Part shown: piece by piece, positions 1-5,592 of the stretch
Layout of the letters: each line of letters opens with the position of its first letter
Numbering within the stretch: the stretch's first letter is position 1
Source: Enterobacteriaceae bacterium
GTDB taxonomy: Bacteria > Pseudomonadota > Gammaproteobacteria > Enterobacterales > Enterobacteriaceae
NCBI GenBank assembly: GCA_022712475.1
Contig: JALAGK010000372.1
Coordinates: forward strand, 1 to 5,592
Length of the DNA stretch: 5,592 nucleotides
Reading direction: 5' to 3'
Notes under the pieces: model-generated
What the model was told of the DNA's origin: nothing
Database searches by the model: none
What the model saw: only the letters and a program-made list of their open reading frames with translations
Position numbers and translations under genes: made by a program

Positions 1-695
1 CCGAGGAACAGCAGGAGACGCTTGCCGGGCTGGATGATGGGGCGGTGTGTGACTACCTGTTACGTAACCCTGAATTCTTTATCCGCAACGCTCGCTTGGT
101 CGAACAGATTCAGATTCCCCATCCAGTGCGCGGCACCGTGTCGCTGGTAGAGTGGCACATGGCGCGCGCGCGCAACCAAATCCGCGCGCTTGAAGGCGAT
201 ATGTCGCTGCTTATCGAGCAGGCCAGCAACAACGAAGCCCTGTTCTCCAGTCTGCTAAAACTCCAGGCGCGTCTCGCCGCTGCGGACAGCCTGCATGACA
301 TGCTAAACCGCCTGCACCGCTGGGCGCGTGAGCTTGGCCTTGCGGGTGCGCATATTCGGCTATTCCCGGAGCGCTGGCGCATTGGTGCGCCGTCTGGCTT
401 CACTCATCTGGCGCTAAACCGCCAGTCCTTTGAGCCGCTGCGTATTCAGCGCTTTGGCACTGCACGCCATTACCTGGGAACGCTGCACGGCCCGGAACTG
501 CTGGTGATGCTGCCGCAGGCAAAAGCGGTTGGTTCGGTGGCGATGTCGCTGATGGGCCAGCATGGCGATGTGGGCGTGATCATTTTCACCAGCCGTGACC
601 CACAGCACTATCAGGCAAGCCAGGGCACACAGCTGCTTGAAGAGCTGGCGCAAATGCTGCCAACGCTGCTGGAACGCTGGATTGAACGCCAGTGA
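1..695 (+). CDS. yigA: YigA, DUF484 family protein (5' end cut off by the window)
   Basis: The reading frame is open from the left edge; its first whole codon is at base 3, and 230 residues are visible before the TGA at 693-695. The visible start ([14 protein letters not shown]) aligns with residues from about 6 of the 235-residue E. coli YigA as I recall it, so only about five codons are missing. The GTG at base 45 is therefore an internal valine codon, not the start. Conserved blocks include [33 protein letters not shown] and [11 protein letters not shown], plus a C-terminal [19 protein letters not shown] helix. DUF484 proteins resemble GAF domains and carry an N-terminal helical part; no catalytic motif, signal peptide or membrane segment is seen. 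The biochemical role is unknown. It overlaps xerC by four bases (GTGA), so the two are probably translationally coupled. Identification is firm; function is not. Confidence 0.95.
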   Translation, partial: EEQQETLAGLDDGAVCDYLLRNPEFFIRNARLVEQIQIPHPVRGTVSLVEWHMARARNQIRALEGDMSLLIEQASNNEALFSSLLKLQARLAAADSLHDMLNRLHRWARELGLAGAHIRLFPERWRIGAPSGFTHLALNRQSFEPLRIQRFGTARHYLGTLHGPELLVMLPQAKAVGSVAMSLMGQHGDVGVIIFTSRDPQHYQASQGTQLLEELAQMLPTLLERWIERQ

Positions 696-1597
696 CCGAC
701 TCACCGCTGCAGCCCGCCGTTGAGGGCTTTCTGCGCCACCTGAAGGTTGAGCGTCAGCTGAGCCCCATCACACTGGTTAACTACCGCCGCCAGCTCGAAG
801 CGCTTGTCGCCATGCTCACTGAAATGAAAATCACCGACTGGGCGCGCTGTGATACGGCCGCGGTGCGCTCGCTGGTGGTACGCAGTCGCCGTCATGGCTT
901 ACAGGCCGCAAGCCTGGCGCTGCGGCTGTCGGCGCTGCGTAGTTTCTTCGATTGGCAGGTTTTTCAGGGCCAGCTTGCCGCCAATCCGGCAAAAGGCGTA
1001 TCCGCACCGAAAACGCCGCGCCACCTGCCGAAAAATATCGATGTTGATGATGTGAATCGTCTGCTGGATATCGATATCAACGATCCATTGGCGGTGCGCG
1101 ACCGTGCCATGCTGGAAGTGATGTATGGCGCTGGTCTGCGTTTATCCGAGCTGGTTAACCTTGATTGCAAACATCTGGATCTCGCCAGCGGCGAAGCGTG
1201 GGTAATGGGCAAAGGGAGCAAAGAGCGCCGTTTGCCCATTGGCCGCACTGCGGTGACGTGGATTGAGCACTGGCTCGATTTGCGCGAACTGTTCGGGCCG
1301 GACGATGATGCGCTGTTTCTGGCGAAAACCGGCAAGCGCATTTCCGCACGTAACGTGCAAAAGCGCTTTGCCGAGTGGGGTGTCAAACAGGGGCTGAACA
1401 GCCACGTCAACCCGCACAAGCTGCGTCATTCGTTTGCCACCCACATGCTTGAATCAAGCGGTGATCTGCGTGCGGTGCAGGAGTTGCTGGGCCACGCCAA
1501 CCTTTCAACGACGCAAATTTATACCCATCTCGATTTTCAACATTTAGCGTCGGTGTATGATGCGGCGCATCCGCGAGCTAAACGGGGGAAAAGCTGA
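692..1597 (+). CDS. xerC: XerC, site-specific tyrosine recombinase
   Basis: XerC acts with XerD at the dif site in the chromosome terminus to resolve chromosome dimers before division, under control of FtsK; it also acts on plasmid cer-type sites. The protein has 301 residues against 298 in E. coli. Residues 8-95 form the N-terminal SAM-like core-binding domain ([32 protein letters not shown]), and residues about 115-295 the catalytic domain. The full active site is visible: R150, K174, H242, R245 ([10 protein letters not shown]), H268 ([15 protein letters not shown]) and the nucleophile Y277. The start is the GTG at 692, which overlaps the yigA TGA. No strong Shine-Dalgarno sequence precedes it, which fits coupling to yigA translation. 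The next in-frame ATG (residue 41) would delete much of the DNA-binding domain. The C-terminal tail HPRAKRGKS is typical of the family. No dif site is seen here, as expected. Confidence 0.98.
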   Translation: MTDSPLQPAVEGFLRHLKVERQLSPITLVNYRRQLEALVAMLTEMKITDWARCDTAAVRSLVVRSRRHGLQAASLALRLSALRSFFDWQVFQGQLAANPAKGVSAPKTPRHLPKNIDVDDVNRLLDIDINDPLAVRDRAMLEVMYGAGLRLSELVNLDCKHLDLASGEAWVMGKGSKERRLPIGRTAVTWIEHWLDLRELFGPDDDALFLAKTGKRISARNVQKRFAEWGVKQGLNSHVNPHKLRHSFATHMLESSGDLRAVQELLGHANLSTTQIYTHLDFQHLASVYDAAHPRAKRGKS

Positions 1598-2313
1598 TGC
1601 ATTTTTATCGCCCTCTGGGACCAATAGCAGCGCTGACGTTCGATCTCGACGACACGCTGTACGACAACGGCCCAGTTATCACGCGTACCGAGCGAGAGTC
1701 GCTGAGTTTTGTCCAGCAATATCATCCAGGCTTAAGCGAGTTACAGACGCCGGATTTTCAGCGCCTGCGCCAGCAGCTACGCCTGGAAGAGCCAGAGATT
1801 TATCATGATGTGACCGAGTGGCGCCGCCGTGCGATTGAGCGCGCGATGCTGGAAGCTGGGCTGTCGGTAGAAGAGGCTAACGTCGGTGCCGCCGCCGCCA
1901 TGGACAATTTCAACCAGTGGCGCAGCCGCATTGATGTACCCCAGGAAACCCATGACACACTGGCAAAGCTTGCGCAGAAGTGGCCGCTGGTCGCGGTCAC
2001 CAACGGTAACGCCGATCCGCAGCTGTTTGGCCTGGGCGAGTATTTTAAGTTTGTATTACGCGCCGGGCCACACGGGCGTTCCAAGCCTTACGGCGATATG
2101 TACGCGCTGGCCGCGCAGAAGCTCGGCGTACCGCACGCGCAGATTCTGCATGTGGGTGACGACCTCACCACCGACGTCGCGGGTGCTATTCGCGGCGGTT
2201 TGCAGGCCTGCTGGATTATGTCGCGTGACAATAATCTGATGCAGGCGCGCGATGCGCGTTTGCTGCCGCATCTGGCAATTTCGCGGTTGGCATCGCTTAC
2301 TGCGCTGATATAA
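1597..2313 (+). CDS. yigB: YigB, HAD-superfamily phosphatase (FMN / ribityl-aminouracil phosphate type)
   Basis: The protein has 238 residues, the same length as E. coli YigB, a cytoplasmic Mg-dependent HAD hydrolase reported to act on FMN and on the phosphorylated riboflavin precursor 5-amino-6-(5-phospho-D-ribitylamino)uracil. All four HAD motifs are visible: motif [10 protein letters not shown] with nucleophile D16 and acid/base D18; motif [12 protein letters not shown] with T135; motif III lysine K163 ([10 protein letters not shown]); motif [15 protein letters not shown] with D188, D189 and D193. The helical cap lies roughly between residues 25 and 115. The ATG at 1597 shares one base with the xerC stop (TGATG) and has a good ribosome binding site, GGGGGA at 1584-1589, seven bases upstream. 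The TAA stop (2311-2313) lies inside the -10 box of the uvrD promoter. Substrate assignment rests on family knowledge; the HAD call is certain. Confidence 0.95.
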   Translation: MHFYRPLGPIAALTFDLDDTLYDNGPVITRTERESLSFVQQYHPGLSELQTPDFQRLRQQLRLEEPEIYHDVTEWRRRAIERAMLEAGLSVEEANVGAAAAMDNFNQWRSRIDVPQETHDTLAKLAQKWPLVAVTNGNADPQLFGLGEYFKFVLRAGPHGRSKPYGDMYALAAQKLGVPHAQILHVGDDLTTDVAGAIRGGLQACWIMSRDNNLMQARDARLLPHLAISRLASLTALI

Positions 2314-2314
2314 T
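2287..2314 (+). promoter_or_regulatory. uvrD promoter (sigma70, extended -10)
   Basis: TTGGCA at 2287-2292 (five of six matches to TTGACA) is followed after 16 bases by a perfect TATAAT at 2309-2314. A TG at 2306-2307 one base before it makes an extended -10. Transcription would begin near 2321. The -35 box lies in the last codons of yigB and the -10 contains its stop codon, so uvrD has its own promoter in addition to any read-through from the yigA-xerC-yigB message. The same arrangement, with LexA control, is known for E. coli uvrD. The boxes are read directly; activity is inferred. Confidence 0.85.
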
Positions 2315-2324
2315 CCCCACTTCT

Positions 2325-2340
2325 CTGTATAAAATGCCAG
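2325..2340 (+). promoter_or_regulatory. LexA (SOS) box of uvrD, degenerate
   Basis: CTGTATAAAATGCCAG has the CTG-N10-CAG framework of a LexA operator. By my count it matches 11 of 16 positions of CTGTATATATATACAG. The left half-site (CTGTAT) is perfect and the inner right half is poor. It sits about +5 to +20 from the predicted start site, where LexA would block RNA polymerase, as at E. coli uvrD, whose box as I recall is closer to consensus. uvrD is an established SOS gene. The mismatches suggest weak binding, early induction and substantial basal expression. Confidence 0.75.
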
Positions 2341-2355
2341 GGGTTACGGCCCCTG
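2338..2355 (+). terminator. Leader hairpin of uvrD, possible attenuator
   Basis: CAGGGG (2338-2343) and CCCCTG (2350-2355) form a perfect six-base-pair stem with a six-base loop (TTACGG), between the predicted transcription start and the uvrD ATG. Attenuation in the uvrD leader has been reported in E. coli, and this is the only clear hairpin in that interval. It lacks the T-run of an intrinsic terminator (the following bases are ACCAGCTACG), so it may act as a pause, a weak attenuator, or only as leader structure. Its first three bases are also the CAG end of the LexA box. Confidence 0.45.
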
Positions 2356-2374
2356 ACCAGCTACGGCGGTGCCA

Positions 2375-4540
2375 ATGGACGTCTCTTACCTGCTCGACAG
2401 CCTTAATGATAAACAGCGTGAAGCCGTCGCGGCCTCGCGCAGCAATATGCTGGTGCTGGCAGGCGCGGGCAGCGGTAAGACGCGCGTGCTGGTGCACCGC
2501 ATCGCCTGGCTTTTGACGGTAGAGAACTGTTCGCCATACTCCATCATGGCTGTGACCTTTACCAATAAAGCGGCAGCAGAGATGCGCCACCGTATTGGCG
2601 AGTTGCTCGGCACCAGCCAGGGTGGAATGTGGGTGGGGACCTTCCACGGTCTGGCGCACCGCCTGCTGCGTGCGCACCACATGGATGCTAACCTGCCGCA
2701 GGACTTTCAAATTCTCGACAGCGAAGACCAGCTGCGCCTGCTTAAGCGCCTGATTAAGGCGATGAACCTTGACGAGAAGCAGTGGCCGCCGCGTCAGGCC
2801 ATGTGGTACATCAATGGCAAAAAAGACGAAGGGCTACGCCCACAGCACATTGAGAGCTACGGCAACCCGGTAGAGCAGACCTGGCAGAAGGTCTATCAGG
2901 CCTATCAGGAAGCCTGCGATCGCGCAGGACTGGTGGATTTTGCCGAGCTGCTGCTGCGCGCGCACGAGCTTTGGCTTAACAAACCGCACATTCTCAATCA
3001 CTACCGTGAGCGCTTCACCAACATCCTGGTGGACGAATTCCAGGACACCAACAGCATCCAGTATGCCTGGGTGCGCCTGCTGGCGGGGGACACCGGTAAG
3101 GTGATGATTGTGGGTGACGATGACCAGTCGATTTACGGCTGGCGTGGGGCGCAGGTCGAGAACATCCAGCGCTTTTTGAACGATTTCCCTGGTGCGCAAA
3201 CCATTCGTCTGGAGCAGAACTACCGCTCCACCAACACCATTCTCAGCGCGGCTAACGCCCTGATTGCCCACAATGCCGGTCGTCTGGGTAAAGAACTCTG
3301 GACAGACGGTAGCGACGGCGAGCCGATTTCGCTCTATTGCGCGTTTAACGAACTTGATGAAGCGCGTTTTGTAGTCAACCGCATCAAGGCGTGGCAGGAG
3401 AATGGCGGGGCGCTGAGCCAGTGCGCCATTCTCTATCGCAGCAACGCCCAGTCGCGTGTGCTGGAAGAGGCGCTGTTACAGGGCAGTATGCCGTACCGTA
3501 TCTATGGCGGTATGCGCTTCTTTGAACGTCAGGAAATCAAAGATGCGCTCTCTTACCTGCGTCTGATTGCTAACCGCAACGATGACGCGGCGTTTGAGCG
3601 TGTGGTGAACACGCCGACGCGTGGTATTGGCGATCGCACCCTGGACGTGGTGCGCCAGACCGCGCGCGACAGCCAACTCACGCTGTGGCAGGCCTGTCGC
3701 CGCCTGTTGCAGGACCAGTCGCTTGCTGGCCGTGCAGCATCGGCGTTGCAGCGTTTTCTGGAACTGATTGACGCGCTGGCAAACGAGACCGCCGATATGC
3801 CGCTGCATGTGCAGACTGACAGGGTGATTAAGGATTCCGGCCTGTTTATGATGTATGAGCAGGAAAAAGGCGAGAAGGGCCAGACGCGAATCGAGAACTT
3901 AGAGGAACTGGTGACGGCCACGCGCCAGTTCAGCTACAACGACGAAGACGAAGATTTGATGCCATTGCAGGCATTTTTATCCCACGCGGCGCTGGAAGCC
4001 GGTGAAGGGCAGGCAGACACCTGGCAGGACGCGGTACAGCTGATGACGCTGCACTCAGCCAAAGGACTCGAGTTCCCGCAGGTGTTTATTGTGGGTATGG
4101 AAGAGGGCATGTTCCCCAGTCAAATGTCGCTTGATGAAGGCGGGCGTCTGGAAGAGGAGCGCCGTTTGGCCTACGTGGGCGTTACCCGCGCCATGCAGAA
4201 GCTGACCATTACTTATGCCGAAACCCGCCGTTTGTATGGTAAAGAGGCCTATCACCGCCCGTCGCGTTTTATCGGTGAGTTACCGCCAGAATGCATTGAA
4301 GAAGTGCGCCTGCGCGCTACGGTGAGCCGCCCGGCGAGCACCGTGCAGCGCACCACTACGCCGCTTACCGAGAGTGATACCGGCTATAAACTCGGCCAGC
4401 GCGTGCGCCACGCTAAGTTTGGTGAGGGCACTATTGTCAACCTTGAAGGCAGCGGCGAGCACAGCCGTTTGCAGGTGGCGTTCCAGGGCCAGGGCATCAA
4501 GTGGCTGGTGGCGGCTTACGCGCGGTTAGAAACGGTGTAA
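2375..4540 (+). CDS. uvrD: UvrD, DNA helicase II
   Basis: UvrD is the SF1A 3'-5' DNA helicase that removes the incised strand in nucleotide excision repair, unwinds nicked DNA in MutHLS mismatch repair, strips RecA from DNA and can pull back stalled RNA polymerase. It has 721 residues against 720 in E. coli. Motifs in order: Q-motif region LNDKQREAV (10-18); Walker A AGAGSGKT (29-36, K35); motif Ia TFTNKAAAEM (61-70); motif II VDEFQD (D220, E221); motif III GDDDQSIYGWRGA (247-259); motif IV NYRST (R284); motif V TLHSAKGLEF (558-567); motif VI YVGVTRA (R605). Residues about 672-720 (KLGQRVRHAKFGEGTIV onward) form the C-terminal Tudor-like domain that contacts RNA polymerase, joined by a variable linker. 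The ATG at 2375 gives the family N-terminus MDVSYLLDSL. An in-frame GTG at 2369 would add only two residues and is not preferred. The ribosome binding site is weak (GGCGG, 2365-2369). Confidence 0.98.
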   Translation: MDVSYLLDSLNDKQREAVAASRSNMLVLAGAGSGKTRVLVHRIAWLLTVENCSPYSIMAVTFTNKAAAEMRHRIGELLGTSQGGMWVGTFHGLAHRLLRAHHMDANLPQDFQILDSEDQLRLLKRLIKAMNLDEKQWPPRQAMWYINGKKDEGLRPQHIESYGNPVEQTWQKVYQAYQEACDRAGLVDFAELLLRAHELWLNKPHILNHYRERFTNILVDEFQDTNSIQYAWVRLLAGDTGKVMIVGDDDQSIYGWRGAQVENIQRFLNDFPGAQTIRLEQNYRSTNTILSAANALIAHNAGRLGKELWTDGSDGEPISLYCAFNELDEARFVVNRIKAWQENGGALSQCAILYRSNAQSRVLEEALLQGSMPYRIYGGMRFFERQEIKDALSYLRLIANRNDDAAFERVVNTPTRGIGDRTLDVVRQTARDSQLTLWQACRRLLQDQSLAGRAASALQRFLELIDALANETADMPLHVQTDRVIKDSGLFMMYEQEKGEKGQTRIENLEELVTATRQFSYNDEDEDLMPLQAFLSHAALEAGEGQADTWQDAVQLMTLHSAKGLEFPQVFIVGMEEGMFPSQMSLDEGGRLEEERRLAYVGVTRAMQKLTITYAETRRLYGKEAYHRPSRFIGELPPECIEEVRLRATVSRPASTVQRTTTPLTESDTGYKLGQRVRHAKFGEGTIVNLEGSGEHSRLQVAFQGQGIKWLVAAYARLETV

Positions 4541-4572
4541 CGAGGCGAATTTCAGCGCTTTTCTGCCGCTTG

Positions 4573-4601
4573 TTGACGCTTTATTTAGGCTGGCGTAACA
4601 T
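4573..4601 (+). promoter_or_regulatory. Probable corA (corL-corA) promoter
   Basis: TTGACG at 4573-4578 (five of six) and TAACAT at 4596-4601 (four of six) are separated by 17 bases, the ideal sigma70 spacing. Transcription would start near 4608. This gives a leader of about 230 nt before the corA ATG, consistent with the long corA leader known from Salmonella. It is the best promoter-like pair in the uvrD-corA gap. Confidence 0.7.
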
Positions 4602-4618
4602 GCGCGCACGATTACACT

Positions 4619-4625
4619 AAGAGGA
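4619..4625 (+). promoter_or_regulatory. Ribosome binding site of corL
   Basis: AAGAGGA is a strong Shine-Dalgarno sequence placed eight bases before the TTG at 4634. It is the main reason to accept a non-ATG start for the leader peptide. The same bases, with the preceding T, are perfectly complementary to 4696-4703. Confidence 0.75.
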
Positions 4626-4633
4626 CATTCGCC

Positions 4634-4690
4634 TTGGACACACCCAGTCGATGCTGGCTCATTAACCTGTTAAGCAGGTGCAACTCCTAA
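4634..4690 (+). CDS. corL: CorL, corA leader peptide (18 residues, TTG start)
   Basis: The frame reads MDTPSRCWLINLLSRCNS and ends with TAA at 4688-4690. It begins at a TTG with a strong ribosome binding site eight bases upstream, and it lies just after the predicted corA transcription start. Its position and size match corL of Salmonella, whose translation decides whether Rho terminates transcription in the leader; I believe the E. coli counterpart is the small gene ysgD. The peptide itself has no recognisable domain; the act of translation is probably what matters. It uses codons that are uncommon in the neighbouring genes: CGA and AGG for arginine, CCC for proline, TTA for leucine. An overlapping ATG at 4651 opens only a four-codon frame and lacks a ribosome binding site. 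Confidence 0.75.
   Translation: MDTPSRCWLINLLSRCNS
4665..4679 (+). other. Small hairpin within corL
   Basis: ACCTG (4665-4669) and CAGGT (4675-4679) form a perfect five-base-pair stem with a five-base loop (TTAAG), over codons 11-16 of corL. A translating ribosome would open it. It can exist nested inside the longer-range pairing of 4618-4625 with 4696-4703. Confidence 0.5.
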
Positions 4691-4718
4691 GGCTTTCCTC
4701 TTATGCTGATGGCCTTAG
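4687..4718 (+). other. Hairpin covering the corL stop codon
   Basis: CTAAGGC (4687-4693) pairs perfectly with GCCTTAG (4712-4718), leaving an 18-base loop. The left arm contains the corL TAA stop, so a ribosome terminating there would keep the stem from forming. The loop contains the complement of the corL ribosome binding site. This is the layout expected of a translation-sensed RNA switch; the switch itself is inferred. Confidence 0.55.
4696..4703 (+). other. Anti-Shine-Dalgarno-like segment for corL
   Basis: TCCTCTTA is the exact reverse complement of TAAGAGGA at 4618-4625, the corL ribosome binding site. Pairing of the two would hide the site and shut down corL translation. It lies in the loop of the 4687-4718 hairpin, so the two pairings either compete or form a pseudoknot. 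Confidence 0.55.
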
Positions 4719-4741
4719 CGGTTGTCAGCGACCGTGTTTTT
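4718..4741 (+). terminator. Terminator- or pause-like hairpin in the corA leader
   Basis: CGGTTG (4719-4724) pairs with CGACCG (4729-4734) around a TCAG tetraloop, with one G-T wobble and a possible further G-T pair at 4718/4735. TGTTTTT (4735-4741) follows immediately. This is the form of a short intrinsic terminator or a hairpin pause, about 100 bases before corA. The stem is short for a strong terminator, so an RNA polymerase pause that assists Rho is equally plausible. Confidence 0.5.
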
Positions 4742-4769
4742 CCTGTCGCATGAGCCAGTCTGTTTCAGG

Positions 4770-4784
4770 TCTGGCAATCCCAGA
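4770..4784 (+). other. Small hairpin in the distal corA leader
   Basis: TCTGG (4770-4774) and CCAGA (4780-4784) form a perfect five-base-pair stem with loop CAATC. It lies between the T-run hairpin and the pyrimidine-rich stretch before corA. No function can be assigned from sequence. Confidence 0.35.
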
Positions 4785-4825
4785 TATCGTGTGTTCTGCG
4801 AACTGTCCCATTCATTTCTTCATTG

Positions 4826-4829
4826 GGAG
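4826..4829 (+). promoter_or_regulatory. Ribosome binding site of corA
   Basis: GGAG lies eight bases upstream of the ATG at 4838. The TGGG that overlaps it (4824-4827) could pair with CCCA at 4807-4810, giving a weak four-base-pair stem that partly covers the site. Confidence 0.65.
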
Positions 4830-4837
4830 CCACGGTC

Positions 4838-5592
4838 ATGCTGAGCGCATTTCAACTGGAAAATAATCGCCTTTCCCGCCTTGAGGTGGATGAAAGCGAA
4901 CCGCTGGATAATTCTATCTGGGTCGACCTGGTCGAACCGGATGACGAAGAGCGCCAGCGAGTGCAAACCGAGCTGGGCCAGAGCCTGGCAACGCGCCCGG
5001 AACTGGAAGACATCGAAGCCTCTGCGCGTTTCTTCGAAGACGAAGACGGCCTGCATATCCACTCCTTTTTCTTTTTTGAAGATGCTGAAGACCATGCCGG
5101 CAACTCGACGGTGGCATTCACCATCCGCGATGGTCGCCTGTATACGCTGCGCGAGCGTGAACTACCGGCGTTTCGCCTGTACCGCATGCGCGCCCGTGGC
5201 CAGACGATGGTGGACGGTAACGCTTTCGAACTGCTGCTCGACCTGTTTGAAACCAAAATTGAGCAGCTGGCAGATGAAATCGAAAACATTTACAGCGACC
5301 TGGAAAAACTCAGCCGTGTGATTATGGAAGGCCGCCAGGGTGATGAATATGACCAGGCGCTGTCTACGCTTGCAGAGCTTGAAGACGTAGGCTGGAAGGT
5401 GCGCTTGTGTCTGATGGATACCCAGCGCGCGCTGAACTTCCTGGTGCGCAAGGCGCGCTTGCCGGGCAACCAACTGGAGCAAGCGCGCGAGATCCTGCGC
5501 GATATCGAGTCCCTGTTACCGCATAACGAATCGCTGTTCCAGAAGGTGAACTTCCTGATGCAGGCGGCGATGGGCTTTATCAACATCGAGCA
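4838..5592 (+). CDS. corA: CorA, magnesium/cobalt channel (3' end cut off by the window)
   Basis: CorA is the main constitutive Mg2+ channel of enteric bacteria, a homopentamer in the inner membrane that also passes Co2+ and Ni2+. The frame opens at ATG 4838 ([17 protein letters not shown]) and stays open to the edge: 251 residues of an expected 316. What is visible is the cytoplasmic part: the alpha/beta domain (about 1-160) with [19 protein letters not shown] (50-68) and [12 protein letters not shown] (75-86), then the long stalk helix region ([20 protein letters not shown], 226-245). The window ends at GFINIE, just before the first membrane helix, so the GMN selectivity motif and the second helix cannot be checked. 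The visible residues are nearly identical to E. coli CorA as I recall it. Expression is probably set by the upstream leader and corL. Confidence 0.97.
   Translation, partial: MLSAFQLENNRLSRLEVDESEPLDNSIWVDLVEPDDEERQRVQTELGQSLATRPELEDIEASARFFEDEDGLHIHSFFFFEDAEDHAGNSTVAFTIRDGRLYTLRERELPAFRLYRMRARGQTMVDGNAFELLLDLFETKIEQLADEIENIYSDLEKLSRVIMEGRQGDEYDQALSTLAELEDVGWKVRLCLMDTQRALNFLVRKARLPGNQLEQAREILRDIESLLPHNESLFQKVNFLMQAAMGFINIE

Larger units (their letters stand above)
4608..4837 (+). promoter_or_regulatory. corA mRNA leader with regulatory RNA structure
   Basis: This stretch carries no long gene and is predicted to be the transcribed 5' leader of corA. It contains, in order, the corL ribosome binding site and reading frame, a small hairpin inside corL, a complement to the corL ribosome binding site, a hairpin covering the corL stop codon, a GC-rich hairpin followed by a T-run, a further small hairpin, a G-free pyrimidine-rich stretch (4806-4824) and the corA ribosome binding site. 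In Salmonella the corA leader is the site of Rho-dependent termination set by corL translation and alternative RNA structures. The elements here fit that model, but the model is transferred by homology. The leader start is an estimate from the promoter. Confidence 0.7.

Noticed and set aside
45..47. GTG as the start codon of yigA.
   Set aside because: The frame remains open upstream to the window edge, and those residues match the N-terminus of E. coli YigA, so the true start lies a few codons beyond the left edge.
1557..1808. An 83-codon + strand frame across the xerC-yigB junction.
   Set aside because: It is an out-of-frame shadow of the start of yigB, which has a good ribosome binding site and complete HAD motifs.
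2369..2371. GTG as the uvrD start, two codons before the ATG.
   Set aside because: The ATG at 2375 gives the conserved MDVSYLLDSL N-terminus; the GTG also overlaps the only ribosome-binding-like bases.
4543..4562. Possible uvrD terminator: AGGCG pairing with CGCTT, followed by a short T-run.
   Set aside because: The stem is five pairs with one wobble, the loop is eight bases and the T-run is only four bases and overlaps the stem. It is too weak to call; read-through from uvrD into corA cannot be excluded.
4678..4866. A 62-codon + strand frame starting with GTG, running from the corA leader into the corA start.
   Set aside because: It has no properly spaced ribosome binding site, starts inside corL, overlaps corA out of frame, resembles no family I know, and runs through the leader hairpins. 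Its translation would also shield the leader from Rho, against the known logic.
4852..5289. Long minus-strand frames opposite corA, uvrD (for example 2834-3271) and xerC (964-1419).
   Set aside because: They lie entirely within strongly conserved coding genes on the other strand. Their composition is a by-product of G/C-rich third positions, and none shows a recognisable domain or convincing start.
1..5592. Search for insertion sequences, tRNA or rRNA genes, CRISPR arrays, a dif site or a new defence-type system.
   Set aside because: No such repeat, cloverleaf, transposase or 28-base dif-like palindrome was seen. The gene order is conserved core genome, with no sign of an insertion.

Overview
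The window is a chromosomal housekeeping segment from an enteric gammaproteobacterium. Every gene is on the + strand, and the order is yigA (5' end cut) - xerC - yigB - uvrD - corL - corA (3' end cut). This is the downstream part of the dapF-yigA-xerC-yigB-uvrD cluster of Escherichia coli and Salmonella, followed by corA. From memory of the E. coli proteins, UvrD and the visible part of CorA are nearly identical, XerC and YigB are very close, and YigA is the most diverged. DNA is visibly G+C-rich with G/C-ending codons, more so than E. coli. This suggests an Enterobacteriaceae genus of the Enterobacter/Cronobacter/Kosakonia type, but the sequence alone does not fix the genus.

Bases 1-2313 hold three tightly coupled genes. 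yigA and xerC overlap by four bases (GTGA) and xerC and yigB by one base (TGATG), so they are read as one message whose promoter lies to the left of the window. They encode a DUF484 protein, the XerC tyrosine recombinase for chromosome dimer resolution, and a HAD phosphatase (5-amino-6-(5-phospho-D-ribitylamino)uracil/FMN phosphatase type).

Bases 2287-2374 hold uvrD's own control region. A strong extended -10 promoter contains the yigB stop codon inside its -10 box. A degenerate LexA box follows in the early transcribed region, and its right end is shared with a perfect hairpin at the place where an attenuator has been described in E. coli. uvrD (2375-4540) is a complete 721-residue helicase II.

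Bases 4541-4837 contain no long gene, but they are the most interesting part. They hold a sigma70-type promoter and a leader of roughly 230 nt for the magnesium channel gene corA. The leader encodes a TTG-started 18-residue peptide matching the position of corL, whose translation governs Rho-dependent termination in the Salmonella corA leader. Several structures surround it: an 8-base perfect complement to the corL ribosome binding site, a hairpin over the corL stop codon, and a GC-rich hairpin followed by a T-run. corA starts at 4838 and its frame is open to the window edge. The 251 visible residues are the cytoplasmic domain; the membrane segments and GMN filter lie beyond the window.

No mobile element, tRNA, rRNA, CRISPR array or phage gene is visible. 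The locus is conserved core genome. Anything less described here is in the RNA control regions, not in a new protein system.
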